Positions 33,553-43,915 are shown, counted from the first letter of the stretch. The stretch is 64,000 nucleotides of DNA from Mucilaginibacter gotjawali (GCF_002355435.1 NZ_AP017313.1:1488001-1552000); one strand, 5' to 3'. The notes: generated by a model from the sequence alone, not told the origin. Numbers and translations: made by a program.

Positions 33553-35256
33553 ATGAATAAACGCTGGGCATTACGGGATATCGCGGATCATGAGGAAGTA
33601 AAATCCTTAGCCGGCGCCCTCAATATCGACCCGGTGTTAAGCGCCCTGCTCATCAGCAGGGGCATAAAAACGTTTGAAGATGCCCGGCTTTTCTTCAGGC
33701 CCGACCTGCGGCTCCTGCACGATCCGTTCCTGATGGAGGATATGGAAAAAGCGGTTTTACGGATAGAAGAAGCAATTTCACGCGGAGAAAAGATCCTGGT
33801 TTTTGGCGATTATGATGTTGACGGAACAACGGCCGTGTCGGTTGTTTACAGTTTCTTCAAAAAACGCTATAACAACCTCGAATATTATATCCCCGACCGA
33901 TACCTGGAAGGCTATGGCATTTCGTTTAAAGGGATAGATTACGCCGCCGAAAATGGTTTTACATTGATTGTAGCGCTTGATTGCGGTATAAAATCTGTTG
34001 ATAAGATCGCCTATGCAAATGAAAGAAGTATTGATTTTATCATCTGCGACCATCACCTGCCGGGAGATCAGCTGCCTGAAGCCGTTGCCATACTCGATCC
34101 CAAACGGCCCGATTGCGCATATCCTTATAAGGAACTCTCCGGATGCGGCATTGGCTTTAAACTGGTACAGGCTTATGCCGAAAAAAATGAAATCCCTTTA
34201 GAGGAGGTTACGTGTTATCTCGACCTGGTTGCCATCAGCATTGCCTGCGATATTGTACATATTACCGGCGAGAACCGGATTCTGGCCCACCTGGGTCTTC
34301 AAAAAATCAATACTGACCCATCCATTGGCGTTAAAACTTTAATGGAAGTTGCCGGAAGGGGCACTTACTATACTATTTCGGATGTGGTTTTCCTGCTGGG
34401 GCCGCGCATTAATGCCGCAGGACGGATTGACGATGCCAAACACGCTGTCGAACTGCTGATTACTACTGATGTGGAAGTGGCTAAAGAAAAAAGCCTGCTT
34501 ATCAATGTAAAAAATACCGAACGCAAGGGGCACGACCTTTCTATTACCGATGAGGCGTTGAGCATTATTGATAGCAATGAGGAATTGATCAACCGCAACT
34601 CAACCGTAGTTTTTAACGAACATTGGCACAAAGGCGTTATCGGTATCGTCGCCTCGCGCTTAACCGAAAAGTATTACCGGCCCACCATCGTGTTAACCCG
34701 TTCAAACGGTCATGTGGCAGGCTCTGCACGTTCGGTAATAGGCTTTGACCTGTATGAGGCGCTTTGCGGCTGCAGCGACCTGCTGATCCAGTTTGGCGGG
34801 CACAAATTTGCCGCCGGCCTTACCATGCATCCCGAAAATGTAGAAGCTTTTGCCGCCCGTTTTGAAGAGGTAGTAAGCGCCACCATAAAACCTGAACAAT
34901 TGATCCAGCAGATCTCTATAGATGCAGAATTGCATTTGAGCCAGATAGAACCGAAATTCTTCAGATTATTAAATATGTTTGCACCTTTCGGGCCCGAAAA
35001 TATGGCGCCGGTTTTCCTGAGCAAAAATGTGTATGTTAGCGGGGTAGCCGGCCTGGTGGGCGAAAGTCATGTAAAGATGACCGTGATCCAGAAAGGCTCG
35101 CCGGGCTTTGAAAGTATAGCCTTCGGACAGGGCGAACACCTGCCCAAATTGAAAAAAGATGTCCCTTTTGATATTTGTTATACCATTGAGGAAAATATCT
35201 GGCGGGAAAAACGTTCTATACAATTAAATATAAAAGGGATTCGATTTACGAGTTAA
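33553..35256 (+). CDS. recJ: Single-stranded-DNA-specific exonuclease RecJ
   Basis: A 567-residue 5'-3' ssDNA exonuclease acting in recombination and mismatch repair. DHH-family motifs are in order: VFGDYDVDGTTAVS near residue 83, LDCGIKS near 143, ICDHHLPGD near 159, GCGIGFKLV near 198 and, in the DHHA1 domain, RSVIGFDLYEAL and QFGGHKFAAGLTM near 415. The C-terminal OB-like part follows. A TATATTTA -7-like element ends 18 nt before the ATG. The length matches bacterial RecJ. Confidence 0.95.
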   Translation: MNKRWALRDIADHEEVKSLAGALNIDPVLSALLISRGIKTFEDARLFFRPDLRLLHDPFLMEDMEKAVLRIEEAISRGEKILVFGDYDVDGTTAVSVVYSFFKKRYNNLEYYIPDRYLEGYGISFKGIDYAAENGFTLIVALDCGIKSVDKIAYANERSIDFIICDHHLPGDQLPEAVAILDPKRPDCAYPYKELSGCGIGFKLVQAYAEKNEIPLEEVTCYLDLVAISIACDIVHITGENRILAHLGLQKINTDPSIGVKTLMEVAGRGTYYTISDVVFLLGPRINAAGRIDDAKHAVELLITTDVEVAKEKSLLINVKNTERKGHDLSITDEALSIIDSNEELINRNSTVVFNEHWHKGVIGIVASRLTEKYYRPTIVLTRSNGHVAGSARSVIGFDLYEALCGCSDLLIQFGGHKFAAGLTMHPENVEAFAARFEEVVSATIKPEQLIQQISIDAELHLSQIEPKFFRLLNMFAPFGPENMAPVFLSKNVYVSGVAGLVGESHVKMTVIQKGSPGFESIAFGQGEHLPKLKKDVPFDICYTIEENIWREKRSIQLNIKGIRFTS

Positions 35257-35344
35257 GATTTTAGATTTACGATTTCTTCAAACCGGAGGAATTTTAATCA
35301 TCAATCAAATCGTAATTCGTACTTCGTAAATCGTAAATAAAAAA
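35257..35344. repeat. ATTTACGA phrase pair between recJ and lptB
   Basis: Immediately after recJ comes ATTTTAGATTTACGATTTC, and before lptB the complementary AATCGTAATTCGTACTTCG and TAAATCGTAAATAA. The words match those near 9800-9848 (sdhC/sdhA gap) and 23005-23030. They are the same phrase family in different gene junctions. Confidence 0.75.
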
Positions 35345-36091
35345 ATGATTCTTCGGGCAGATAATTTATTAAAGAAATACAAACAGCGTACGGTTGTTAA
35401 CGATGTATCGTTTGATGTGGCGCAGGGCGAGATCGTAGGTTTACTTGGGCCAAATGGGGCGGGTAAAACAACATCCTTTTATATGATCGTAGGTTTGATA
35501 AAGCCAAACGAGGGCCAGATATTTTTGGATGATGAAAATATCACCAATGATCCGATGTACCGCCGCGCCCAAAAAGGCATCGGGTACCTGGCGCAGGAAG
35601 CATCCGTTTTCCGGAAACTTTCTGTGGAGGATAATATAAAAGCGGTATTGGAAATGGGCGACATGAGCAAAGAGCGCCAAAAGGAAAAGCTGGAAGAGCT
35701 GATCGATGAATTCAGTTTGCACAAAGTGCGCCGCAACCGTGGCGACCTGCTGTCAGGCGGGGAACGCCGCCGTACCGAAATTGCGAGGGCGCTGGCAGCC
35801 GAGCCGAATTTTATTTTGCTCGACGAACCCTTTGCCGGCGTTGATCCGATTGCGGTGGAGGAGATCCAATATATGGTTGCTAAATTAAAAACCCGTAATA
35901 TCGGGATCCTGATCACCGATCACAATGTGCAGGAAACCCTTTCAATAACCGACAGGGCCTACTTGCTTTTTGAAGGAAAAATACTGGAATCAGGGGTGCC
36001 CGAAGTGCTGGCAGCAAACGAAATGGTGCGCAAGGTTTACCTGGGCGCCAACTTTGTGCTGAAAAGAAAAACGTTCGATCACGTAAAATAA
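35345..36091 (+). CDS. lptB: LPS export ABC transporter ATP-binding protein LptB
   Basis: A 248-residue ATPase that powers lipopolysaccharide extraction from the inner membrane with LptFG. Walker [21 protein letters not shown] near residue 36, Q-loop [19 protein letters not shown], signature [17 protein letters not shown] near 140 and Walker [15 protein letters not shown] near 160 are all present, and the His switch is in ITDHNVQET. Length and RRRTEIARA signature are typical for LptB. A GH3-type gene follows 3 bp later, a pairing seen in other Bacteroidota. Confidence 0.93.
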   Translation: MILRADNLLKKYKQRTVVNDVSFDVAQGEIVGLLGPNGAGKTTSFYMIVGLIKPNEGQIFLDDENITNDPMYRRAQKGIGYLAQEASVFRKLSVEDNIKAVLEMGDMSKERQKEKLEELIDEFSLHKVRRNRGDLLSGGERRRTEIARALAAEPNFILLDEPFAGVDPIAVEEIQYMVAKLKTRNIGILITDHNVQETLSITDRAYLLFEGKILESGVPEVLAANEMVRKVYLGANFVLKRKTFDHVK

Positions 36092-36094
36092 CCT

Positions 36095-37614
36095 ATGGAA
36101 ATTTTTAACTCCGTATTTACCTGGTTCATGAAAAAGCGTATTCACCAGATAGAGCTTTTTATGAAATATCCCAATGAAGTACAGGAGGAATGGTTTGAGC
36201 AATTGATCTGCGGCGCCGAAAATACCGAATGGGGTAAAAAGTACGGCTATAAAAGTATCCTCACCCTGCATGATTTTAAAGAGCGCGTACCTATACAAAC
36301 CTACGATACGCTGAAACCCTACATTGAACGGATGCTGAAGGGGGAACAAAATGTTTTATGGCCTTCAGAGATCAGGTGGTTTGCCAAATCATCAGGCACC
36401 ACCAGCGACAGGAGCAAGTTCATCCCGGTAAGCGAAGAAGCGCTGGAGGAATGCCATTTTAAAGGCGGTAAAGACCTGCTGACCATCTATTTCAATAACC
36501 AACCCAATTCAAGAATGTTTACCGGCAAGATCCTTACCCTTGGAGGAAGCTTCCAGGTAAGCGAGCTGAATGCTGATACTTCTTTTGGTGATCTGAGCGC
36601 CGTGCTGATGAAAAATCTCCCGCTCTGGGCCGAACTTCACCGGACACCCGATATGGATATAGCATTGCTGGAGGATTTTGAGGAAAAGATTGAGAAAATG
36701 GCACATGCAACTATCGGGGTGAATGTAACAAGCCTGAGCGGCGTACCTACCTGGAATATTTTGCTGTTTAAAAGAATATTGGAAATAACCGGCAAAAAAA
36801 CCTGTTGGAAGTATGGCCCAACCTTGAAATGTATTTCCATGGCGCGGTAAATTTTACCCCATACCGCGAGCAGTTTAAAAAGCTGATCCCGAACGATGAC
36901 ATGTATTACCTGGAGAACTACAATGCTTCCGAAGGGTTTTTTGGCATCCAGGATACCCGCGAGCCCGGTGAAATGCTGCTGATGCTGGATTACGGTATTT
37001 TTTACGAGTTTTTGCCTTTGGAGGATCTCCATAAAGAAAATCCAAACACGCTGACGCTGGATGAAGTAGAGCTGGATAAGAATTACGCCCTCATCATCAG
37101 CACCAATGCCGGCCTTTGGCGGTATATGATCGGCGATACGGTCAGGTTTACCTCGAAGTTTCCGTTCCGGATCCAGGTTACCGGGCGTACCAAACATTTT
37201 ATCAATGCCTTTGGTGAAGAATTAATTGTCGATAATGCCGAGCGGGCGTTGGACGAAGCCTGCCAGCAAACCGGCGCTGTCATTCGTGAATATACTGCCG
37301 CCCCGGTTTATTTTAACGGCGACGAAAGCGGCGCCCACGAGTGGATCATCGAATTTGAAAAAAAGCCGGCTGAGTTTGAGCGATTTGTAGATCTGCTGGA
37401 CGAAACCCTTCGCCGGATAAATTCAGACTATGATGCCAAACGCTTTAAAGATATGGCCCTGCGCCGACCCATTGTGCGTAAAGCGCCTGAAGGTACCTTC
37501 TTTAACTGGATGAAAGAACGGGGTAAAATTGGCGGACAGCATAAAGTTCCGCGCCTGGCCAATAACCGTGAATATGTGGATGCTATTTTCAAGATGATGG
37601 AGTTGGTGGGGTAA
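36095..37614 (+). CDS. GH3-family acyl-adenylate-forming protein, frameshifted in the middle
   Basis: Together about 506 residues of a GH3 auxin-responsive promoter-type protein, the bacterial relatives of plant GH3 acyl-amido synthetases. The first frame, 36095-36850, has WFAKSSGTTSDRSKFIPVSE (ATP loop) near residue 93. The second, 36805-37614, has MYYLENYNASEGFFGIQ and LWRYMIGDTVRFTSKFPFRI with the VTGRTKHFINAFGEE hinge. The frames join at the A7 run 36794-36800: one more A gives GKKNLLEVWPNLEMYF. It follows lptB after 3 bp. Bacterial role unknown. Sequencing error or -1 slippage are both possible. Confidence 0.85.
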
Positions 37615-37721
37615 GATTAGTCCGGAAGTCAGTAAAGTCCGGAAGTCCGAAAAAGCTGCAACTGACGTTTCGGCAAAAATAGCTTAAGTTATATAGATCA
37701 TCGCGCTAGATTGCTCAGGTA

Positions 37722-37925
37722 CTAAGCCCCCTTTTTCAATTCCATAGCTTTTTTACTTATTTGGTTGATATCCATGTTCTCAAATAAATTTCTTTGCCAC
37801 GTTGTGTAATCAAAGGGGTCCCTGTTGAGCAAAGTAATAAAACGTTCGGCATCTACCTCCCCCAGCGCATCCAATAAAGCGCCTAATCCTTTCTGCTTTA
37901 CCTCGGTATCTGTTATGGTTGTCAT
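37722..37925 (-). CDS. Small conserved-looking protein, possibly an orphan antitoxin
   Basis: A 67-residue protein, MTTITDTEVKQKGLGALLDA with DPFDYTTWQRNLFENMD later. Its size, acidic composition and helical look resemble antitoxin-like proteins of small two-gene modules, but no toxin frame follows; 105 bp separate it from the GH3 gene end. The gap contains AAGTCCGGAAGTC words. It may be a solitary remnant. Function unknown. Confidence 0.5.
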   Translation of the reverse strand: MTTITDTEVKQKGLGALLDALGEVDAERFITLLNRDPFDYTTWQRNLFENMDINQISKKAMELKKGA

Positions 37926-38132
37926 AATTCAGCAATTGTCAAGATATATCCGCATAAATCAAAAATAATAAAAATACAACCGACTTTATAAGAAACGGTA
38001 ATCGAAAACTTTTGATAAGGGTGTAACCGGATAAATTTATCTGACAATAATCTCAATTTAAGCGATCTGAATTTTTATCCTTACTTGTCGCATTTTCCAT
38101 TTTTCCATCGTAATCAATAAAAAAACCTGGTT

Positions 38133-38543
38133 ATGAAAGCTTCTATTTTTGTTGCGGTTGTTGTCCTGTTCCTGTTTTCCTGTAAAAAAAAGAACAGCCC
38201 CGTACCCCTTAGCAGCGGCTTGTTTGGCAGCTGGGAAGTACGCCGTGTTTACAATGGAAATATCCTACCTGCAGATTCGATCTATAAGCCGGGTAACGGA
38301 AATATCGTGCGACTGAACGCCGACAGTACGTATGTTAAATACATCCAGCACAAATATTCTTCAAAAGGCGTTTACCACACACGGATAAATCTGATGTCGA
38401 TGCTTGCAATGAACAACGAGCGGTTATATTTTGATAACGATACCTCCTTCAACTACATGGTATTGGTAAACGGAGACCTGATGACGCTGAAACCATTATT
38501 CCCGGATATACCGACGACAGATTATCAAAAGATACCGAACTAA
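38133..38543 (+). CDS. Lipoprotein, first of a tandem paralogous pair
   Basis: A 136-residue protein with a lipobox-like signal ending LFLFSCKKKN. The mature part contains LFGSWEVRRVYNG, DSIYKPGNGNIVRLNADSTY and a terminal PDIPTTDYQKIPN. It resembles small lipocalin-like lipoproteins of Bacteroidota in its pattern of strands and its GSWEV opening. The next gene, 32 bp downstream, encodes a clear paralogue with the same ordered motifs. Function unknown. Confidence 0.75.
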   Translation: MKASIFVAVVVLFLFSCKKKNSPVPLSSGLFGSWEVRRVYNGNILPADSIYKPGNGNIVRLNADSTYVKYIQHKYSSKGVYHTRINLMSMLAMNNERLYFDNDTSFNYMVLVNGDLMTLKPLFPDIPTTDYQKIPN

Positions 38544-38575
38544 ATTATAAGCCATAAACTTAAATTAAGGAAGAG

Positions 38576-38977
38576 ATGAAAATATTTACACTTGTTGCTG
38601 TAATTGCCAGTTGCTTGCTGGCCTGCACAAAGCCCCAGCCACTATCGCCCTATTTATTTGGTAAATGGGAGGTGCGGAAAACTTACGGCGGGTTTATTAT
38701 TCCCCCGGATTCTACCTATAAACCGGGTAACGGCAATGTTATGCAGTTTAACGGAGATAGTACATACAGCCATTTTAATCAAAATGTGCTGGTTTCAAAA
38801 GGAGTTTTCCATATCCGTACAGGCGCATTTAAAAACGGGACGACCGTTTACGACGAAATTTATTTTGGCAGCGATTCTTCTGCACGGTCGCTGATCATTT
38901 TAAGCGGCGATATCCTTACCCTAAAACCTTTGATCCCTGATATCAGTACAACCGATTATCAGAAAATAGGGGATTGA
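38576..38977 (+). CDS. Lipoprotein, second of a tandem paralogous pair
   Basis: A 133-residue protein with lipobox CLLACTK. It shares YLFGKWEVRKTYGG, DSTYKPGNGNVMQFNGDSTY, a LILSGDILTLKPLIPDI block and the terminal STTDYQKIGD with its upstream neighbour, and differs mainly in the middle (after SKGVFHIRT). This indicates tandem duplication followed by divergence. It ends 3 bp before the stop of the convergent folP gene. Function unknown. Confidence 0.75.
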   Translation: MKIFTLVAVIASCLLACTKPQPLSPYLFGKWEVRKTYGGFIIPPDSTYKPGNGNVMQFNGDSTYSHFNQNVLVSKGVFHIRTGAFKNGTTVYDEIYFGSDSSARSLIILSGDILTLKPLIPDISTTDYQKIGD

Positions 38978-38980
38978 GGT

Positions 38981-39835
38981 TTATCGCTCGCACGCTGTGA
39001 AAATCTTTACGGCCTCTACCGCTTCCTTTACATCATGAACGCGAAGGATATTTGCGCCTTTGGTAAGGGCAATGGTATTCAACGCAGTTGTACCGTTAAG
39101 TGATTCTTCAGGAGTAATGCCTAACAGGTGATGGATCATTCTTTTACGGGATACTCCTGCCAGTATAGGGAGTTGCAGCCGGCTAAATTCCTCCAGCCGG
39201 CTCATCAGGGCATAGCTTTGGTGCTGTTTTTTGGCAAAGCCAAAGCCGGGATCGATGATTACGTCATGCACCCCCATTTGTTTTAATTGATAATATTTTG
39301 ATGCAAAATAATCGTAAACTTCGGCGAAAACATCTTCGTAATCCGTTTTTTGAGCCATATTTTGGGGTGTGCCTTTCATGTGCATCAAAATATAGGGGAC
39401 CTGCAGGCGTGCTACGGTAGCAAACATATCTTCATCCAACTGCCCGCCGGAGATATCATTGATGATGTGCCCGCCTGCATTTATTGCAGCCTCAGCAACT
39501 TTGGATCGAAAGGTATCTATGGATAATATGGCTTCGGGGTATTCACTCCTTATGGCTTCTACAACAGGCAGCAACCTGTCCGTTTCTTCCTGGATAGAAA
39601 TGTCCACAGCGCCGGGGCGTGAGGAATAGGCCCCCAGGTCTAAAAAAGTGGCGCCTTCCGCCAGCATTTTGCCTGCCTGCCATACAGCCTCTTCTACGCC
39701 GGGTTTCCGGCTGCCCGCAAAAAAAGAGTCGGGCGTAAGGTTAATGATGCCCATAACCTTCGGGCTGCTCAAATCAATTAAATAGCCCCCGGCATTCAGC
39801 GTCTCCTTTTTCCGAAAAAATGTATCTTTAGCCAT
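38981..39835 (-). CDS. folP: Dihydropteroate synthase
   Basis: A 284-residue folate-pathway enzyme joining p-aminobenzoate to the pterin pyrophosphate. Pterin-site motifs are KVMGIINLTPDSFF near residue 25, DLGAYSSRPGA near 67, LSIDTFRSKVA near 96, INDISGGQLDE near 114, DPGFGFAKKQHQ near 190 and LAGVSRKRMI near 226. ATG 39835 (MAKDTFFRKK) is taken as the start. It diverges from a BT_3928-type gene, with a phrase-filled 149-bp gap between them, an arrangement common in Bacteroidota. Confidence 0.95.
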   Translation of the reverse strand: MAKDTFFRKKETLNAGGYLIDLSSPKVMGIINLTPDSFFAGSRKPGVEEAVWQAGKMLAEGATFLDLGAYSSRPGAVDISIQEETDRLLPVVEAIRSEYPEAILSIDTFRSKVAEAAINAGGHIINDISGGQLDEDMFATVARLQVPYILMHMKGTPQNMAQKTDYEDVFAEVYDYFASKYYQLKQMGVHDVIIDPGFGFAKKQHQSYALMSRLEEFSRLQLPILAGVSRKRMIHHLLGITPEESLNGTTALNTIALTKGANILRVHDVKEAVEAVKIFTACER

Positions 39836-39841
39836 TCGCAA

Positions 39842-39984
39842 TTGTTAAAAAGGTTGTAATGTTGTAAAGTTGCAATGTTATTTTTAATCAAAAGGTTTTT
39901 AATTGAGATTTTACATTTTTTGCAATCTGAAAAAATCCAAACCTTACAACTTTCCAACCTTGCAACTTTACAACGCTTAACAAA
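39842..39984. repeat. Inverted TTGTAAAGTTGCAATG phrase pair in the folP/DoxX divergent gap
   Basis: GTTGTAAAGTTGCAA (about 39860-39874) and TTGCAACTTTACAAC (39959-39973) are exact reverse complements over 15 nt, with further related words around them. Both gene starts lie immediately outside the pair, so it brackets the divergent promoter region. Confidence 0.8.
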
Positions 39985-41148
39985 ATGACTAATACTAAAA
40001 CAACACCATGGTGGATATGGGCATGCAGAATATTTGTTGGCGTGCTGTTTATTTTCTCGGGCCTGGTAAAAATTAATGATCCGCTGGGCTTCTCGTATAA
40101 ACTGGAAGAATATTTCGACGTACTGCACCTCACCTTTTTTACGCCTTTTTCGCTTTATATTGCCATTATCCTGTGCTCGCTGGAGATTATATTAGGTTTT
40201 GGGCTGCTTATTGGCGCACGTTCGGCAAATGTTGCCTGGGGATTGCTGCTGCTGACGATTTTCTTTGGCTTTTTAACTTTTTATTCGGCCTATTTTAAAG
40301 TGGTGCAAACCTGCGGTTGTTTTGGGGATGCTATCCCGTTAACGCCGTGGCAGTCTTTCAGTAAGGATATGTTTTTGCTGCTGCTGGTGATTGTCCTTTT
40401 TAAAAACCGTAAAAAGATAAAACCGTTTGCTTCAAAAAAAGCAGGGGATCAATTATTAATAGGCGCAACTGTAATAGCTGTAGGGTTGGGTGTGTATACC
40501 TATAACTTTTTGCCGGTGATCGATTTCCTGGCGTATAAAGTTGGCGCCAATATTCCGGATGAAATGAAAACTCCTCCTGGCGCCAAGCCTGATGAGTATG
40601 AGCAAACTTATACCCTGAAAAATAAAAAAACAGGTGCAACTAAGGTGATGAACAACACCGAATACATGAGCAGCAATATCTGGAAAGATAACGACTGGTC
40701 GGTTGTGGGTACGCCGGAAAGCCGGTTGGTAAAAAAAGGTTTTAGCCCAAAAATCCAGGACCTTACCATCAGCGATGCCCAGGGAACTGATTACACCAAA
40801 GAACTGTTAACCAATCCTTACCTCAATATGGTAATTGTAGCCTATGATCTGCGCCATACGGATGCTGATGCACTGGCTCGGTTAAATGCGACTGCCATCA
40901 ACCTGCAAAACGATTACCATACGCGTACCGTGATGCTTACCTCAAACTCCGCGCAATATTCGGAGGCATTCAGCAAACAGCACCACCTGGCTTTTGAAAT
41001 TTTTTATGCTGATGAGGTGCCCCTAAAAACGATGGTGAGGGCTAACCCGGGCATATTTTTATTAAAAAATGGAACCATCATCAACAAATGGCACTACCAT
41101 TCCATGCCTAATTATGATGTGCTGGTAAAAGACTATTTTCAGCAATAA
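39985..41148 (+). CDS. BT_3928-type protein: DoxX-like membrane domain plus thioredoxin-like domain
   Basis: A 387-residue protein. The N-terminal 150 residues have four hydrophobic segments of the DoxX/MauE type (IFVGVLFIFSGLVKINDPLG, LYIAIILCSLEIILGFGLLI, WGLLLLTIFFGFLTFYSAYF, CFGDAIPLTPWQSFSKDMF), with a CGCFG near residue 110 that may be redox-active. The C-terminal part looks thioredoxin-like (LNMVIVAYDLRHT, NPGIFLLKNGTIINKWHYHS) but lacks a CxxC. This domain order is typical of the BT_3928 family. Exact role unknown; electron or thiol transfer at the membrane is plausible. Confidence 0.8.
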   Translation: MTNTKTTPWWIWACRIFVGVLFIFSGLVKINDPLGFSYKLEEYFDVLHLTFFTPFSLYIAIILCSLEIILGFGLLIGARSANVAWGLLLLTIFFGFLTFYSAYFKVVQTCGCFGDAIPLTPWQSFSKDMFLLLLVIVLFKNRKKIKPFASKKAGDQLLIGATVIAVGLGVYTYNFLPVIDFLAYKVGANIPDEMKTPPGAKPDEYEQTYTLKNKKTGATKVMNNTEYMSSNIWKDNDWSVVGTPESRLVKKGFSPKIQDLTISDAQGTDYTKELLTNPYLNMVIVAYDLRHTDADALARLNATAINLQNDYHTRTVMLTSNSAQYSEAFSKQHHLAFEIFYADEVPLKTMVRANPGIFLLKNGTIINKWHYHSMPNYDVLVKDYFQQ

Positions 41149-41166
41149 TTTAACTACTTTTATTTT

Positions 41167-42797
41167 ATGAAGATTACGAAGCTGGAATTAAAGAATTTTA
41201 AACGTTTTGATGATTTGACCATTGATTTAACATCTTTAGCTGAACCCGCCAAACTTGTTTTATTGATTGGTACAAATGGTTCAGGTAAATCTTCTGTGTT
41301 TGATGCTTTTGAATATGTCAACAAGCTAGTTAGAAGTGATATTAAAATTAATGATGATTTGTCAAAATCTTCCTATTATAATAAGAATACAAAAAAAAGT
41401 ATGAAATAGATGTGACTTTTAATGATGATAGATCATTTCACAGTAATTTCTTTTTAGTAAATAATAACGAAATTCCGGATAATGCTTTTTATGGTAGAAC
41501 TAGTTTCCGACAGGTTCCCAAATTAACAAGAACAGCTTCCGGTCAGGTTAGTGTGTCTTTTGAAAAAGATTCTGATCGTCCAAAGACATTTATTGATTAC
41601 GACAATCGTTTTGAAAATGATATTGAGAAGATTTCTTCATCAATATTAACAGATTTATTTGGACAGAATTCAACGCAACAAATACTCGAAAGCTATATAA
41701 ATCCGATTAATCGAGCCTTTGAAAATATTTTTGGCGCAGAGGACGGTTTAAGGATCAGACTGCTTTCAATTAAACCACCATTAGATGGAAAAATAGCAGA
41801 GATACTATTCCAGAAAGGTAATTCTAATATTCAATACGATTACTTAAGCAGTGGCGAAAAAGAGATTTTCAATATTCTCCTTGATTTACTTGTTCGCAAA
41901 GAGTATTTCCAGGATGCCGTTTACTTTTTAGATGAAATAGATCTCCATTTAAATACTGCGTTGCAAAAAAATCTATTAAAAGAAATCACAGAAAACTGGG
42001 TTCCCAATATTTGTCAGTTATGGACAGCCAGCCATTCTTTGGGGTTTATAGAATATGCAAATGCCACAGAAAATGCAGCAATCATTGACTTTGACAACCT
42101 GAATTTTGACGTGCCGCAGGTTATCCTTCCATCAACAAAGAATAATGCTGATATTTTTGAAATCGCAGTAAGCAAAGAGTTTTTAGCTAATATATTCGAA
42201 GGAAAAACGCTGGTGTTTTCAGAAAATACCGATACTTCGTTATATAATAATCTCAAAATAAAAGACACCATATTTCTCGTAGGTAGGAATAAAGCAGACG
42301 TTTTTTTCAAAACAAAAAACAACGCTAATTACAACGGTTTAATTGATCGTGATTATTTAACTGACGAAGAAAGAAATAGCGTACTAACTGCGTATAAGAA
42401 ACTATATATTCTTGATTATTACTCGATTGAGAATTATTTATACCATCCCGATAACCTTGAAGAGTTCTATCATTCTAAAGGAAACGAATTCGACAAGACA
42501 GGCTATATGGCGTCAATTAAAAATGAACGAAAATTAGTCAGAGATAAAATTCTGCTTGGCATTCTCCGTGCAAGGGAAAGTTATTCATTCTTCAGAGAAG
42601 AAAAGCCTAAAGTTATTAGGACAGACGAGGAAATGATATTGCAAATGTTAGATGCTGATGATTTCGAAACATTCTACAAGGTATTTCCGGCCAAGGACTA
42701 TGGAACAGGAATTAAAGAGCGTCAAAATTTAAATCCAGCTGATCTCGCAAAAACTAAATGGTTTAAAGCTAAGATTGAAGAAGTTCTTAAAAAATGA
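41167..42797 (+). CDS. AAA-family ATPase with DUF4435-like C-terminal domain, frameshifted (defence candidate)
   Basis: Two frames (41167-41409 and 41412-42797) make one 543-residue protein when one A is added to the A8 run 41391-41398, giving TKKKYEIDVTFNDD across the joint. The first part has an SMC/AAA15-type Walker A, VLLIGTNGSGKSSVFDAFEY. The second has the signature DYLSSGEKEIFNILLDLL and Walker B AVYFLDEIDLHL. The C-terminal part (LVFSENTDTSLYNNLKI, NGLIDRDYLTDEER, LYILDYYSIENYLYHPDN) looks like the DUF4435/TOPRIM-like fold of the PARIS/OLD-type anti-phage proteins. It is AT-rich, sits between housekeeping genes, and its stop overlaps the permease start (ATGA). Confidence 0.75.
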
Positions 42798-43852
42798 TCC
42801 GCTACCTCATCCGCAAGTTTTTTTATGGCTCGGCAGTAATGCTGGGCATTGTGGTAGTGGTTTTTTTTCTGTTCAATATTTTACCGGTTGACCCGGCGCG
42901 CATGACGCAGGGGCAACGGGCGGATGTACAGTCGCTTCAGGCTATCCGCAAAGAATTTGGTTTGGATAAACCTATCCCGGTGCAATTTCTATACTACCTG
43001 AACGATCTTTCACCTATCGGCTTTCACCTTAACAACCAGCAAGAACAGCAGCAATATCATTATGTAAAATTGTTCCCGGTTTCATCCGTAAGGGTGCTGG
43101 CGCTCAAATGGCCCTACCTGAGGCGTTCTTATCAAACCCATAAGGAAGTAGCCCAATTATTGATAGAAGTAATACCCAACACGCTGGTGCTGGCTACAAC
43201 GGCCATGATATTTGCCATAATTATCGGTGTTTTCTTTGGCGTATTGAGTGCGGTGCATCAGCATACCTGGATCGATAAACTGGCCATCGGGATTTCTACG
43301 CTGGGTATTTCCGCGCCTTCTTTTTTCGCGGGCATTATTATCGCCTGGATCTTCGGCTTCGAGTTATCCAAATACACCGGCCTAAATATGTCAGGCAGTT
43401 TATATACTTACGATCCGTTTAAAGGTGAAGTGATCACCTGGCGCAACCTGGTTTTGCCTATGGTTACCCTCGGCTTAAGGCCTTTGGCTATCATTGTGCA
43501 ACTTACCCGAAACGCCATGCTGGACGAACTGGGAAAGGATTATATCCGTACCGCCAGGGCCAAAGGTTTAAGTGAAAACGCGATAGTTTATCGCCATGCC
43601 TTGAAAAACGCCCTGAACCCTGTTATTACCGCTATCGCCAACTGGTTTGCTTCATTGCTGGCCGGTTCCTTTTTTGTAGAATATGTTTTTGGCTATAACG
43701 GGTTGGGGAAAACAACGGTCGATGCCCTGGAAATGTCGGATTTCCCGGTAGTAATGGGCTCCATTTTATTTATTGCCTTTATTTTTGTGGTGATTAATAT
43801 TTTGGTGGATATTATTTATGTTTGGATTGACCCGCGGGTGAAGCTGTCTTAG
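42794..43852 (+). CDS. DppB/OppB-type ABC transporter permease
   Basis: A 352-residue permease subunit of a peptide/nickel-type ABC importer. Six hydrophobic segments appear, with VDPARMTQGQRADVQSLQAI in the long periplasmic loop and the EAA-like cytoplasmic loop DELGKDYIRTARAKGLSENA near residue 241. The insert after residue 65 (residues about 75-115) is longer than in enteric DppB. No second permease, ATPase or binding protein is adjacent. The ATG lies within the stop of the AAA-family gene (ATGA), so the two are translationally coupled, at least formally. Confidence 0.85.
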   Translation: MIRYLIRKFFYGSAVMLGIVVVVFFLFNILPVDPARMTQGQRADVQSLQAIRKEFGLDKPIPVQFLYYLNDLSPIGFHLNNQQEQQQYHYVKLFPVSSVRVLALKWPYLRRSYQTHKEVAQLLIEVIPNTLVLATTAMIFAIIIGVFFGVLSAVHQHTWIDKLAIGISTLGISAPSFFAGIIIAWIFGFELSKYTGLNMSGSLYTYDPFKGEVITWRNLVLPMVTLGLRPLAIIVQLTRNAMLDELGKDYIRTARAKGLSENAIVYRHALKNALNPVITAIANWFASLLAGSFFVEYVFGYNGLGKTTVDALEMSDFPVVMGSILFIAFIFVVINILVDIIYVWIDPRVKLS

Positions 43853-43915
43853 TCCATGGTCGATGGTCCATGGACCATGGTAGGAATATAGTTTAGTAAT
43901 TTGATTTAATTTGAC

